DNA of 64,000 nt from Chryseobacterium sp. KACC 21268 (GTDB lineage: Bacteria > Bacteroidota > Bacteroidia > Flavobacteriales > Weeksellaceae): NCBI GenBank assembly GCA_028736075.1, contig CP117875.1, forward strand, positions 2,480,001 through 2,544,000, written 5' to 3'. The translations under genes were made by a program, and so were the position numbers. Within the stretch, counting starts at the first letter, position 1, and each line of letters starts with the position of its first letter. Under the pieces are notes generated by a model, which was not told the origin of the DNA, did no database searches, and saw nothing but the letters and a program-made list of their open reading frames with translations. This document shows, piece by piece, positions 1 through 9,363 of the stretch.

Positions 1-748
1 CCAAACCTGTTGCCACTGAAACCAATGCAAAAGAATAGGAACTTCTGTCTCTTAATTTTAGATAAGAATAATTATCGGAGAATCCTTTTTTTGGAAGGTC
101 AATTCCAGTAATGATTTCTCCTGTTTTAAGATTGTTGTCAATATCAGGTGTATCTCCCGGAAGCCTGTGAAAGTCTGAAAATTCAATGGTTCGATTTCCA
201 TCGTGACCCGAGATATTGACCACCGCATCCAATGCTGCAAGTGCTACACACATATCGGAAGGAAAAACAGCAATACAATTTTCGCTGTGACCCAAGATGG
301 CGTGAATACGATTGTAACCATTGATTGCAGAACAACCAGAACCTGGCTCACGTTTGTTGCAAGGTGTGTGAATGTCGTAGAAATAATAGCATCTCGTTCT
401 TTGCAAAAGATTGCCGCCGTTAGTCGCCATATTCCTGATCTGGGCAGATGCTCCAGCCAAAATAGCTTTCGACAATAATGGATATCTTCCTTCAATCACT
501 GGATGATAAGCTGTATCTGCATTGATCATCAATGCGCCCAAACGAACGCCTCCATTTGGAAGTTCGAGAAGCTCATTTATATCAGAAATTTTGTTGATGT
601 CAACCAATGTTTCGGCTTCAGTAACGAAGTATTTCATCAGATCGATAAGGTTAGTTCCGCCTGCAATAATCTTATTGTCAGCATTTTCATTAATGACAGA
701 AATAGCATTATTGACATCTGTAGCTTTTTGGTAGGAAAAATTATTCAT
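1..748 (-). CDS. FAD subunit of a second molybdenum hydroxylase (PaoB/YagS-like), partial
   Basis: The frame opens at an ATG at 748-746 and stays open to the left edge (249 codons seen), so the C-terminus is missing. It is the electron-transfer FAD subunit of a xanthine dehydrogenase-family enzyme. An FAD_binding_5 signature IAGGTNLIDL sits near residues 28-37. A cysteine-rich insert with Cys120, Cys130 and Cys139 follows NLLQRTRC, like the extra [4Fe-4S] site of PaoB-type subunits. The start overlaps the end of the upstream [2Fe-2S] subunit gene by 8 nt, so the two are probably translationally coupled. It closely resembles the complete paralogue at 3629-4606. The Mo subunit presumably lies beyond the window. 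Confidence 0.9.
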   Translation of the reverse strand, partial: MNNFSYQKATDVNNAISVINENADNKIIAGGTNLIDLMKYFVTEAETLVDINKISDINELLELPNGGVRLGALMINADTAYHPVIEGRYPLLSKAILAGASAQIRNMATNGGNLLQRTRCYYFYDIHTPCNKREPGSGCSAINGYNRIHAILGHSENCIAVFPSDMCVALAALDAVVNISGHDGNRTIEFSDFHRLPGDTPDIDNNLKTGEIITGIDLPKKGFSDNYSYLKLRDRSSYSFALVSVATGL

Positions 749-1226
749 AAGATATGCCTTGTTTTACGGCCATTACCGCATTAATAATTCCTCTGTTAGC
801 ACCACATCGGCAAAGATTACCGCTCATCAGATCCTGAACTTCTTCACGCGTTTCTGCTTTATTTTCATTAAGTAAACCTATCGCACTGCAGATCTGTCCT
901 GGTGTGCAATAGCCGCATTGGAATGCATCATGATCAATAAATGCTTGTTGAATCGGATGAAGTTCTCCGTCGTTAGCAATTCCTTCAATCGTTATGATCT
1001 CTGTAGCTTCCTGCATCACGGCGAGCGTAAGACAGCTTAATTTTCGTTTTCCATCTATCAGAATGGTGCAGGCGCCGCATTGCCCGTGGTCACAACCTTT
1101 TTTGGTTCCTGTCAGATGTATCCTTTCACGGAGTGCATCCAGAAGTGAGACCCAAGGTAATATTTCAAAATGATGGTCTTCACCATTCACTTTAAGTGTA
1201 ACTGACTTTTTTCCGTGATTTCCCAT
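741..1226 (-). CDS. [2Fe-2S] subunit of a second molybdenum hydroxylase, no Tat signal
   Basis: This 161-residue small subunit passes electrons through two [2Fe-2S] clusters. The plant-ferredoxin-type cluster motif CDHGQCGAC lies near residues 45-53, with its fourth Cys in KLSCLTL. The C-terminal four-helix cluster has CGYCTPGQ and NLCRCG. Unlike its paralogue at 4603-5196, the N-terminus starts directly with the ferredoxin fold and has no twin-arginine signal, so this enzyme is probably cytoplasmic. Its 3' end overlaps the FAD subunit by 8 nt. A terminator-like hairpin separates it from the preceding enzyme operon. Confidence 0.93.
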   Translation of the reverse strand: MGNHGKKSVTLKVNGEDHHFEILPWVSLLDALRERIHLTGTKKGCDHGQCGACTILIDGKRKLSCLTLAVMQEATEIITIEGIANDGELHPIQQAFIDHDAFQCGYCTPGQICSAIGLLNENKAETREEVQDLMSGNLCRCGANRGIINAVMAVKQGISYE

Positions 1227-1257
1227 ATGATGTAATTTGGTGTAGCGAACGTATTAC

Positions 1258-1289
1258 AAAAAAAGAACCGTTATGCGAACATAACGGTT
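1258..1289 (-). terminator. Rho-independent terminator or attenuator between the two hydroxylase sets
   Basis: A perfect 10-bp stem AACCGTTATG/CATAACGGTT (1266-1275 with 1280-1289) closes a 4-nt loop. Read on the minus strand it is followed by seven T (1264-1258). It lies after the Mo-subunit gene and only about 30 nt before the next small-subunit gene. It may end the first operon or act as a partial terminator. Confidence 0.8.
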
Positions 1290-1369
1290 AATTGGAATCA
1301 TTATCAATTGTAGCGATTTTGAAAATTTGCTTTTAGTTGATAGATTTTCTTTTAATTATCAATTCATAA

Positions 1370-3598
1370 TTATTGTTTTGATAATGCCATTAATATTTTG
1401 TCTGGTGTAATCGGCAAGTCTCTCATTCGCAAACCGATGGCGTTGTAGATCGCATTTGCAATGGCTGGAGCCGTTCCGATAATTCCCACTTCTCCCAAAC
1501 CTTTCGCTCCGGATGGATTGATATTTGGATCAGGCTTGTTTATAAAATCAACTTCGATGATCGGCGCGTCTGCATTCACGGCGAAGTGATATCCAGCAAG
1601 GTCGTTGGCAATCAATGATCCTAGTTTGGCATCGATTTGATTTTCTTCCATCAAGGCCATTCCAATTCCGCCCACTGCTGCTCCAGACATTTGATTGGCT
1701 GCCGCCTGAGAATTGATGATTTTCCCACCATCACCCACTACAGCCAGCTTATCTACTTTAACTTTTCCTGTTCTTTTATTCACGCGAACTTTGCAGAAAT
1801 GAGCTGAGGACGAACAAAACGCAAATTTCTTTTGCTCATCACCTGGTTTGGATGACACCTCAACTTTCACCTCATCCAGATTATTCTTTTCGAACAGTTC
1901 GTTGTAGGAAACAGAAACGGTAGCATTATTTTTTAAGGCAATTTTTGATTCGGTAAGGATAATGTGATCTGCAGGAGCACTTTTAAAACCAGAATTAATG
2001 GTCGAAGCGTATTCAGCTAATTTTAACTTTAATTGATTGCTCACTTCGAAAACAGCACCACTCACGGATGACAATCCCGTACTTCCACCCTGACTTGGCG
2101 CCGGAGGAAGCGCTGAATTTCCAAGTTCAATGCTGATCTTGTCTTTTGATATTCCTGTGATCTCGTGCGCGATATTCTGCATTCCGGTTCCAGTTCCGGT
2201 TCCGATATCGGTCATCGCTGTCTGAACTTTCATACTGCCATCTTTATGGAAAATAATTGCTGCCTTTGCTTCACGCCGTCCAGCGTTCCACATCCCGACA
2301 GCCATTCCGTAGCCAATGTACCAATCGCCTTCAATGGTACTTGCCGGTTTAGGTTTTCTGGCGTCCCATCCTATCATTTTAGCACCTCTTTTGAGGCCTT
2401 CATCTAGAAAATGAGTCGACCAAGGCAAGCCAGAATCTGGATGTTTTTCTAAGGAGATATTCTTTAATCTTAATTCTACCGGATCCATTTTCAATTTATA
2501 ACTTAATTCATCCACGGCAGATTCCAATGCAAAAACGCCGGTACAATCGCCTGGTCCTCGCATCCAGGTTGGTGTACTGAGATTCAAAGGGACGATGGCA
2601 GCTTCCGTTTTCAAATTGGGAAGTTTATAGATCAATCTGGTAACTCTGGTGATGCCGTCATTAAAATTTTCATACAATGAGGTGCCGTTCTTTGCCTGAT
2701 GAAGTACACCCAAAAGATTGGCATCTTTGTCTGAGCCTATCTTCAGTCGTTGCCACGAAGCTGGTCTGTATCCTGTGCCTGAGAACATTTGAGGTCTAGT
2801 CAACATCAATTTGACTGGTCGGTTCACTTGTTTAGCGGCCATTATTGAGGCTAGGACGTGTGGCCAAACGCGCAATCCGGAGCCAAAGCCACCACCTACA
2901 AACTCGCTGAAAACTTCTATATTTTTTTCTGGAATCCCGAACAGTTTACCGATTATTTTCTGAACATTGTTCACACCTTGATTCTTGTCATAAAGCCTTA
3001 AAGTGTCATTTCCTGTCCAATGTGCAATCGTAGCGTGCATTTCCATCGGATTGTGAATGTCAGCTTTGATATTGTACTGTTCATCGATAATGAAAGGTAA
3101 ATTCTGCCACGCCTCCTCACTTCCTCTCTCTTTTCCTTCCGGTTTCAAAGGAATTAATTGTTTTGCAGATTCAAATTCGATAACGAAACTGTCCTTCTGA
3201 TATTCTGCTTCTACCATGGATGCTGCAAATGTGGCATCTTCCAAGGTTTCCGCAATGACCATCGCAATCGGCTGACCTTTGAAGAAGATCTTATCTGTAT
3301 GGAAAACAGGCAAACCGAATTTTGACTCTTTGATCTTATCTTCAGTTGCCATCCCAGGAACCAAAGGTTTATGTAGATGTGTGATTATATCGATCACGCC
3401 TTCGACCTCTTTGGCTTTATCAACCAAAATTGATTTGATCTTGCCAGACGGAACTGTACTATTGACCAAAACGGCATAGCAGACATTTTTCACCTGATAT
3501 TCCGCGGCAAATTTTCCATTGCCCGTCACTTTTTCTACGCCTTCTACCCGACCTTCAGGTTTCTTAAATTTATTTGTAATGATATCAATAAATCCCAT
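1370..3598 (-). CDS. Molybdopterin-binding catalytic subunit of a periplasmic aldehyde/xanthine dehydrogenase-type enzyme
   Basis: This 742-residue protein is the large Mo subunit of an MCD-type (PaoC/YagR-like) hydroxylase that oxidises aldehydes or N-heterocycles. The Ald_Xan_dh_C domain occupies about residues 15-135, followed by the Moco domains. Visible motifs are EFVGGGFGSG near residue 240, TWMRGPG near 350 and GAKGLGEVG near residue 700, where the Glu is the expected catalytic base. It has no signal of its own. By analogy with PaoABC it would be exported by hitch-hiking on the Tat-tagged small subunit encoded two genes upstream. The substrate cannot be read from sequence. Confidence 0.92.
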   Translation of the reverse strand: MGFIDIITNKFKKPEGRVEGVEKVTGNGKFAAEYQVKNVCYAVLVNSTVPSGKIKSILVDKAKEVEGVIDIITHLHKPLVPGMATEDKIKESKFGLPVFHTDKIFFKGQPIAMVIAETLEDATFAASMVEAEYQKDSFVIEFESAKQLIPLKPEGKERGSEEAWQNLPFIIDEQYNIKADIHNPMEMHATIAHWTGNDTLRLYDKNQGVNNVQKIIGKLFGIPEKNIEVFSEFVGGGFGSGLRVWPHVLASIMAAKQVNRPVKLMLTRPQMFSGTGYRPASWQRLKIGSDKDANLLGVLHQAKNGTSLYENFNDGITRVTRLIYKLPNLKTEAAIVPLNLSTPTWMRGPGDCTGVFALESAVDELSYKLKMDPVELRLKNISLEKHPDSGLPWSTHFLDEGLKRGAKMIGWDARKPKPASTIEGDWYIGYGMAVGMWNAGRREAKAAIIFHKDGSMKVQTAMTDIGTGTGTGMQNIAHEITGISKDKISIELGNSALPPAPSQGGSTGLSSVSGAVFEVSNQLKLKLAEYASTINSGFKSAPADHIILTESKIALKNNATVSVSYNELFEKNNLDEVKVEVSSKPGDEQKKFAFCSSSAHFCKVRVNKRTGKVKVDKLAVVGDGGKIINSQAAANQMSGAAVGGIGMALMEENQIDAKLGSLIANDLAGYHFAVNADAPIIEVDFINKPDPNINPSGAKGLGEVGIIGTAPAIANAIYNAIGLRMRDLPITPDKILMALSKQ

Positions 3599-3628
3599 AA
3601 TTTCTTAATTTTTAATATAATATAAAAC

Positions 3629-4606
3629 TTATTGATTCAAACAATCTTTTAGGGCTGTGACGATTGCTCCTTGAAGCATTGGTATTTTGTAGGCGTTTTC
3701 TGATAGCGGCTTTAAATCCTTTGTGGCCAGTTTTGCCGCTTCTACAAAATTATCTTCCGTCGCACGTTTACCTTTCAGAAATTCCTCCGCATCGTACCAG
3801 CGCCACGGCTTGTGCGCAACACCGCCAGAAGCAAGACGAACATCGTTAATCCTCTTTCCATCCAGATCCAATGCTGCTGCCACGGAAACCAAAGCAAATG
3901 CGTACGAAGAACGATCCCTAACTTTCACATAACTGAAATTTTTATTGAATTTGTTTTCTGCAACATCTATTTTTGTGATGATTGCATTCGCAGGTAGATT
4001 ATTGTCCAGCCAAGGCGTTGAATCGGGTAATTTGTGAAAGTCTTTGAAAGGAATTGTGATCTCTTTTTGCTCGGCCGTAACTGCCGTAACAGTGGCATCC
4101 AAAGCAACTAAAGAAATACAAAAATCAGATGGATGGACAGCGACGCACTGGTCATTATATCCAGCAATGGCACTCATTCGGTTTCCGCCTTCTATGGCAC
4201 TGCAACCGCTGTTAGGTGTTCTCTTGTTGCAAGGTGTTGTGATATCATAAAAATAAGGACATCTTGTGCGCTGCAGCAGGTTTCCCGCAGAACTTGCCAT
4301 ATTTCTGATCTGAGGAGAAGCTCCCGTCAAAATAGATTTGGAAATCAGAGGAAACTTGTTGAGGATGGTTTTATCTGTTGCCACCTTATTATTACTGGCC
4401 ATTGCGCCGATGGTGATTACAGTATTTTTATTCTCGACAGTGTTGGAAATTGCTGTCGTGACATCGATCAATGTTTCGGGCTGGGCAATATTTTTCTTCA
4501 TCAGATCCACCAGGTTTGTTCCACCAGCGATGTAGTTGCTTTTTGCCGATTTCAGCGCGAGTGCCTCCGGAGCTGAATTTACTTTTTCAAAATTAAATGG
4601 TCTCAT
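3629..4606 (-). CDS. FAD subunit of the exported molybdenum hydroxylase (PaoB/YagS-like)
   Basis: This 325-residue FAD-binding subunit has IAGGTNLVDL near residue 27, a conserved NLLQRTRC stretch and a cysteine-rich insert (CPYFYDITTPC, then GCSAI) of the kind that binds an additional [4Fe-4S] cluster in PaoB-type subunits. The C-terminal CO_deh_flav_C domain starts around residue 210. I start it at 4606 because this ATG overlaps the TGA of the upstream small-subunit gene (ATGA, 4606-4603); a longer open frame upstream lies inside that gene. It sits between the small and Mo subunits in the usual S-M-L order. Confidence 0.93.
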   Translation of the reverse strand: MRPFNFEKVNSAPEALALKSAKSNYIAGGTNLVDLMKKNIAQPETLIDVTTAISNTVENKNTVITIGAMASNNKVATDKTILNKFPLISKSILTGASPQIRNMASSAGNLLQRTRCPYFYDITTPCNKRTPNSGCSAIEGGNRMSAIAGYNDQCVAVHPSDFCISLVALDATVTAVTAEQKEITIPFKDFHKLPDSTPWLDNNLPANAIITKIDVAENKFNKNFSYVKVRDRSSYAFALVSVAAALDLDGKRINDVRLASGGVAHKPWRWYDAEEFLKGKRATEDNFVEAAKLATKDLKPLSENAYKIPMLQGAIVTALKDCLNQ

Positions 4607-5196
4607 TGTGCTGCTACTTTTTGGATGGATTGTACAATACCGTTGTATGCGCCACATCTGCAAAGATTGCCGCTCATATATTCTTTGATCTCTTCTACCG
4701 AACCTGTGTGACCTTCATTGACGCAGGCGACCGCGGACATGATCTGTCCAGGAGTGCAATAACCACATTGGAATCCATCACATTCAACAAATGCTTTCTG
4801 CATCGGATGAAGTTCTTTGCCATTGGCCAAGCCTTCGATCGTTGTAATTTCTTTTCCCTGAGCCATTGAGGCAAGTGTGAGGCAACTTAGCGCTCTTTCA
4901 CCATCGATGTGAACGGTGCAAGCGCCGCACTGTCCGTGGTCACAACCTTTCTTTGACCCTGTGAGATTGAGTTGTTCGCGGACAAGATCTAGTAAGGTTG
5001 TACGCGTATCAACATATAAGGTGTGACTCGTTTTGTTGATATTCAATGTCAGTCTCGATACATTTTTCTTTGGGATCAGATATTGTTTGACATCCTGGTA
5101 GAATGCTTTCACCGATGTTGGAACTGCGGCAAATGCTGCCAACAATCCTGAAATCTTGAGGAAACTCCTCCTGCTGTATTGTTCTTTATGTGCCAT
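4603..5196 (-). CDS. Tat-exported [2Fe-2S] subunit of a molybdenum hydroxylase
   Basis: This 197-residue small subunit opens with a twin-arginine signal, YSRRSFLKISGLLAAFAAV near residues 7-25, so the folded heterotrimer is probably exported to the periplasm. The ferredoxin-type cluster has CDHGQCGAC and LSCLTL. The C-terminal cluster has CGYCTPGQ and NLCRCG. It is the first gene of the minus-strand operon S-M-L. The 273-bp gap to xdhC at 5470 must contain divergent promoters, which would allow joint control of the enzyme and its maturation genes. Confidence 0.94.
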   Translation of the reverse strand: MAHKEQYSRRSFLKISGLLAAFAAVPTSVKAFYQDVKQYLIPKKNVSRLTLNINKTSHTLYVDTRTTLLDLVREQLNLTGSKKGCDHGQCGACTVHIDGERALSCLTLASMAQGKEITTIEGLANGKELHPMQKAFVECDGFQCGYCTPGQIMSAVACVNEGHTGSVEEIKEYMSGNLCRCGAYNGIVQSIQKVAAQ

Positions 5197-5380
5197 ACTT
5201 AGTTGTAACTAATTAAATTCTCTACCGATCTTTTGCATCAAACTTTAAGCCTTGAAATTAATTCTGATGATTCTTACAAATATCTAGTAATTAAATTCTA
5301 ACAAGCTTATACAGATCACTGTTTCATCTACCATTATTACTGATTTTTAAAACTTAGACCTATAAAATCTATTATTTATG

Positions 5381-5446
5381 TAAATTTGAATAGAAAGAAA
5401 TAAATTTAGGCATATTTTTCCATAGAATATTTCTAAATTAGGTTTG
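5381..5446 (+). promoter_or_regulatory. Two candidate Bacteroidota -7 elements ahead of the Moco operon
   Basis: TAAATTTG (5381-5388) and TAGGTTTG (5439-5446) both match the Bacteroidota -7 consensus TAnnTTTG upstream of the xdhC ATG at 5470. I see no convincing TTTG -33 element at the usual spacing, so which one is used, if either, is uncertain. Confidence 0.4.
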
Positions 5447-5469
5447 AAAGTAATTAACATCAATGTCCA

Positions 5470-6588
5470 ATGAAAGAGATCAATGATATCGTAAAAGCTT
5501 ACCGAGAAGCAAAGGGCAATGGTCTAAAGACTGCCTTGGCAACGGTCGTGAAGGTTGAAGGTTCCTCTTACCGTCAGCCCGGCGCAAGAATGCTGGTGAC
5601 GGAAGATGGACAACTTACGGGCGCGATCAGCGGTGGATGTCTGGAAGGTGACGCCTTGAAAAAAGCGGTATTGGCTATTCATCAAAAAAATAACAAGCTA
5701 ATAACTTACGACACCAGCAATCCTGATGATGTAGAATTTGGTGTTCAGTTAGGTTGCAATGGAATTGTCCATATACTTTTTGAATATATTGATGAAAACG
5801 CGGCTCAAAATCCAATTTCTCTTTTGGAAAAGACAGCGGAAGGCCGCAATGAATCGGTTGTTACAACTATATTTTCATTAGAGAAAAAAAATACTCAGAT
5901 AGGGACCATTGCATCGATCATAAATCAAGAAGTCACATTATTGGATCCAAATACCATTTCAGAAACTGAACTATTGAACTTTTCTTCACAAGTTTTCGAA
6001 GGAAAAAAAAATGTGATCAGAAAAGCTTCATCCAATGAGATCCTATTCCAATATATTCCGCCGCAAACCACACTGATCATCGCAGGAGCAGGAAATGACG
6101 TTAAGCCTTTGGTAGAGACAGCTTCAATCCTTGGTTGGAAAATAATTCTTGCCGATGGAAGAGCTACCCACGCACAAAAAAAGCGGTTCCCGAAGGCGGA
6201 CGATGTTTTACTTGCCACGCCCGAGGAGATCATTAACAAGATCGAAATCGACGAGTCAAGCATTTTTGTTTTGATGACGCACAATTACAATTATGATCTG
6301 GCATTGCTAAAACTGATCATTCATAAGCCTTTAAAATATATCGGCCTTTTAGGTCCGAAGACAAAACTTGACAGAATGATCGAAGATATTACCAGTTCTG
6401 GTATGGTGATTGGTAAGGAAGAGCTAAATAAACTTTTCGGACCAGTCGGTTTGGATATTGGCGCAGAGACTTCGGAAGAGATTGCGATTTCCATAGTAGC
6501 GGAAATACAGGCAGTTTTGAATCAACGAAAAGGTCTTTCTCTGAGAGATAAAAAAGAAAAAATTCATACTGATATTGTCAGTAATTAA
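5470..6588 (+). CDS. xdhC: XdhC/CoxI-family molybdenum hydroxylase maturation factor
   Basis: XdhC-family chaperones bind Moco, promote its sulfuration by a cysteine desulfurase and insert it into xanthine dehydrogenase-type enzymes. The N-terminal XdhC_CoxI domain includes KVEGSSYRQPGARML near residues 28-42 and GAISGGCLEGD near residue 52. A Rossmann domain starts at TLIIAGAGNDV near residue 200, with LMTHNYNYDL and GLLGPKTK further on. It is the first gene of a compact operon (12 nt to moaA) and faces the hydroxylase operon, which fits a role as that enzyme's chaperone. Confidence 0.92.
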   Translation: MKEINDIVKAYREAKGNGLKTALATVVKVEGSSYRQPGARMLVTEDGQLTGAISGGCLEGDALKKAVLAIHQKNNKLITYDTSNPDDVEFGVQLGCNGIVHILFEYIDENAAQNPISLLEKTAEGRNESVVTTIFSLEKKNTQIGTIASIINQEVTLLDPNTISETELLNFSSQVFEGKKNVIRKASSNEILFQYIPPQTTLIIAGAGNDVKPLVETASILGWKIILADGRATHAQKKRFPKADDVLLATPEEIINKIEIDESSIFVLMTHNYNYDLALLKLIIHKPLKYIGLLGPKTKLDRMIEDITSSGMVIGKEELNKLFGPVGLDIGAETSEEIAISIVAEIQAVLNQRKGLSLRDKKEKIHTDIVSN

Positions 6589-6600
6589 ATAAAAAAAATA

Positions 6601-7581
6601 ATGCTGACCGATCAATTTGGCCGAACCCATAATTATCTGCGGATATCTTTGACCGATAATTGCAACCTGCGCTGCTTCTACTGTATGCCAGAGGAAAATT
6701 ATGATTTCACACCAAATTCAAAGCTGATGCAGGTGGATGAGATCGATACCATTGCGAAATTATTTGTTAGGCACGGTGTCAATAAGATCAGGCTTACTGG
6801 TGGAGAACCTTTCGTGAGAAAAGATGCTTCAAAGATCATTAGTAATCTTGGAAAATTACCGGTTCAATTGACCTGCACCACAAACGGAATTCGCATAGAC
6901 GATATGCTTCCTGAAATTGTTAAAGCCAATTTCCACAGCATCAATATCAGCCTGGATACTTTAAAAAAAGATAAATTTCTGAAAATTACCCGTCGGGATT
7001 ATTTTGACCGGGTTTTTCGAAATATCGACCTGCTTCTAAAGAATAACATCAAGACCAAGATTAATGTCGTGGCAATGAAAGGTGTCAATGATGATGAGAT
7101 CTCGGATTTTATTTCATTCACAAAGAATAATCCTGTGGATATTCGTTTTATCGAATTTATGCCTTTCAGCGGGAACCAATGGAGCAGCAACCAAGTGATG
7201 ACGCAGATGGAAATTCTGGATATTATTAATGAAAACTATGACTTCATTCCCTTGCCAATTGGTCCGAATGATACCGCAAAAAGTTACAGCATCAAAGGTC
7301 ACCAAGGAAGTTTTTCCATCATCAGTACGATGAGCGAGCCGTTTTGTAGTGGCTGCAACAGAATAAGACTCACGGCTGACGGAAAATTGAAAAACTGTCT
7401 GTTCTCAAAGCAAGAAACCGATTTGTTGACGCCATTGCGAAATGGTCAGGATATTTTACCGATCATCGAAAGTACGATCTGGTCTAAGGCAAAAATACAA
7501 GGCGGACAATTGAATGAGCAATTTGAAAAGATCAATGCTTCGATCATCGAAAACAGAAGTATGATCACAATCGGTGGATAA
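6601..7581 (+). CDS. moaA: GTP 3',8-cyclase MoaA
   Basis: MoaA is the radical SAM enzyme that, with MoaC, turns GTP into cyclic pyranopterin monophosphate, the first step of molybdenum cofactor synthesis. The SAM cluster motif CNLRCFYC has Cys21, Cys25 and Cys28. The second [4Fe-4S] cluster motif CSGCNRIR plus NCLF gives cysteines near 250, 253 and 267. The protein ends in the conserved double glycine (ITIGG). Its 326 residues are typical. The next gene starts immediately after its TAA. Confidence 0.97.
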   Translation: MLTDQFGRTHNYLRISLTDNCNLRCFYCMPEENYDFTPNSKLMQVDEIDTIAKLFVRHGVNKIRLTGGEPFVRKDASKIISNLGKLPVQLTCTTNGIRIDDMLPEIVKANFHSINISLDTLKKDKFLKITRRDYFDRVFRNIDLLLKNNIKTKINVVAMKGVNDDEISDFISFTKNNPVDIRFIEFMPFSGNQWSSNQVMTQMEILDIINENYDFIPLPIGPNDTAKSYSIKGHQGSFSIISTMSEPFCSGCNRIRLTADGKLKNCLFSKQETDLLTPLRNGQDILPIIESTIWSKAKIQGGQLNEQFEKINASIIENRSMITIGG

Positions 7582-8178
7582 ATGAAAAATACTGGACTTA
7601 TATTATTGGCAGCAGGAAATTCCTCGAGAATAGGAACTGCAAAACAGCTTCTCTCCTACCAAGGAAAAACATTGCTAGACAGAACCATCGATACAGCGCT
7701 GGAAGTTTTCAATCAAGACCACATCATCCTGGTGTTAGGTGCCGACCACAATGAGATAGCTTCGAAAATCCAGAATAAAAACATAAAGATTTCCATCAAT
7801 GATGATTGGCAATCTGGAATGGCTTCATCAATAAAGATTGGACTCGAAGCCTTACTAAAGCAGTTTCAGGATCTGGAGCATTGTTTTATCTCGGTCTGCG
7901 ATCAGCCTTTTTTGACAAGCAATATTTTCACCAAGATGTTCCAACTAAAGGAGAATTCAAACAAAGAGATCATCGCGGCTCGGTATTCCGATACAATAGG
8001 TGTTCCGGCCTTATTTTCTAAAAAATATTTTGAGGTTTTGATGGAACTTTCAGGTGAACAAGGTGCGAAGAAAATCATTCAGCGAAGTATGGAAGATGTC
8101 GAAGCATTTGAATTCGAAAAAGGCGCTATTGATATTGATACGAAAGTGGATTACGAAAATTTAAAATTAAAAGAATGA
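7582..8178 (+). CDS. MocA-like molybdenum cofactor cytidylyltransferase
   Basis: This 198-residue NTP_transf_3 protein has the nucleotide-binding motif ILLAAGNSSRIGTAKQLL near residues 6-23, CDQPF near residue 112 and GVPALF near residue 140. MocA attaches CMP to the cofactor, giving the MCD form used by xanthine dehydrogenase/PaoC-type enzymes, whereas MobA attaches GMP. The neighbouring hydroxylases favour MocA activity, and no second NTP-transferase lies in the operon. It abuts moaA and overlaps moeA by ATGA (8175-8178). Confidence 0.85.
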   Translation: MKNTGLILLAAGNSSRIGTAKQLLSYQGKTLLDRTIDTALEVFNQDHIILVLGADHNEIASKIQNKNIKISINDDWQSGMASSIKIGLEALLKQFQDLEHCFISVCDQPFLTSNIFTKMFQLKENSNKEIIAARYSDTIGVPALFSKKYFEVLMELSGEQGAKKIIQRSMEDVEAFEFEKGAIDIDTKVDYENLKLKE

Positions 8179-9353
8179 TCAGCGTACAGGAAGCTCAGGA
8201 CATCATCAATCAAAATATTCCGAAAAAAAAACATCAGATTCTCCCTTTAAAAGAAGCATTAGGTTACACGACTGCGGAAGATATCTATTCAAAATATAAT
8301 ATTCCAAATTTTCCCCAATCTTCAATGGATGGTTACGCGATCCGTTTTGAAGATAAGGATTTAAAGCTAAAAATTGTAGGCGAAATGTCTGCTGGAACTA
8401 CAGAACAGTTTCAACTTGAAAACGGAACAGCTTGCAGAATATTCACTGGAGCGCCACTTCCGATTGGTGCAGATACAGTGGTGATGCAGGAAAAAATTAA
8501 AATCGAAAATAATGATTATCTGATTATTGAAGATTCTGAACTCGAAAAAAGTTTAAATGTAAGAGATGCCGGCAGCGATGCGAAAAAAGATACTATTGCA
8601 ATTAGCAAAGACAGCTATCTTTCAGCTGCAGCAATCGGTTATCTGGCTGGGATTGGCTGTACGGAAGTTCAAGTTTATGCGCAGCCTTCGATTTCATTGA
8701 TTTTAACGGGGAATGAATTGGTGCAACCAGGAAACGATTTGGAATTCGGTCAAGTTTTCGAATCAAATTCCTATCAGCTGGAAAGTGTCCTGAAGCAATG
8801 TGGCATTAATTCGATAGAAAAATTTTGGGTAAAAGATGATCCTCTGGAAGTTGAAAAAACCTTGAATTTAGCGATTTCAAAAACCGATATTGTGATTTTG
8901 GTTGGCGGCGTGAGCGTCGGCGACTACGATTACGTCATTGATGCTACAAAAAAATGTGGAATTGAACAGCAGTTCCATAAAATCAGACAAAAACCAGGAA
9001 AACCGTTTTATTTTGGAACCAAAGATGAAAAACTGGTCTTTGGATTGCCGGGAAATCCATCGTCGGCGTTGACTTGTTTTTATTTGTACATCGCACCTTT
9101 GCTTTCAAAAGTAATGAAGCGTCCGACAATAACTGAAAAAATCAACGCAACTACAACTTCTGTTTACAAGAAAAAAGCTGGCCTGACGCATTTTCTCAAA
9201 GCAACGTACGCTAACGGAAAAGTTACGCCACTTCACGCGCAGGAATCTTACCGTCTACAGTCCTTTGCAGAAGCCAATTGTTTGATGATCTTGCCGGAAA
9301 ATTCAGAAGGTTGTGAAAAAGATGAGGTTGTAGAAATCATATTATTAAAATAA
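8175..9353 (+). CDS. moeA: Molybdopterin molybdenumtransferase MoeA
   Basis: MoeA inserts molybdate into adenylylated molybdopterin. The 392-residue protein has the family's domains: SSMDGYAIRF near residue 50, FTGAPLPIGADTVVMQE near residue 92, the MoCF_biosynth motif LVGGVSVGDYD near residue 240, and GLPGNPSSALTCF near residue 295. A C-terminal beta-barrel domain follows. Its ATG overlaps the stop of the mocA-like gene, suggesting translational coupling. Confidence 0.96.
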   Translation: MISVQEAQDIINQNIPKKKHQILPLKEALGYTTAEDIYSKYNIPNFPQSSMDGYAIRFEDKDLKLKIVGEMSAGTTEQFQLENGTACRIFTGAPLPIGADTVVMQEKIKIENNDYLIIEDSELEKSLNVRDAGSDAKKDTIAISKDSYLSAAAIGYLAGIGCTEVQVYAQPSISLILTGNELVQPGNDLEFGQVFESNSYQLESVLKQCGINSIEKFWVKDDPLEVEKTLNLAISKTDIVILVGGVSVGDYDYVIDATKKCGIEQQFHKIRQKPGKPFYFGTKDEKLVFGLPGNPSSALTCFYLYIAPLLSKVMKRPTITEKINATTTSVYKKKAGLTHFLKATYANGKVTPLHAQESYRLQSFAEANCLMILPENSEGCEKDEVVEIILLK

Positions 9354-9363
9354 AGATCGAGGA

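Noticed and set aside
203..784. Several short open frames on both strands at the left end
   Set aside because: They lie in other frames of the FAD subunit gene that runs off the left edge; the minus-strand frame from 748 is continuous and has clear family motifs.
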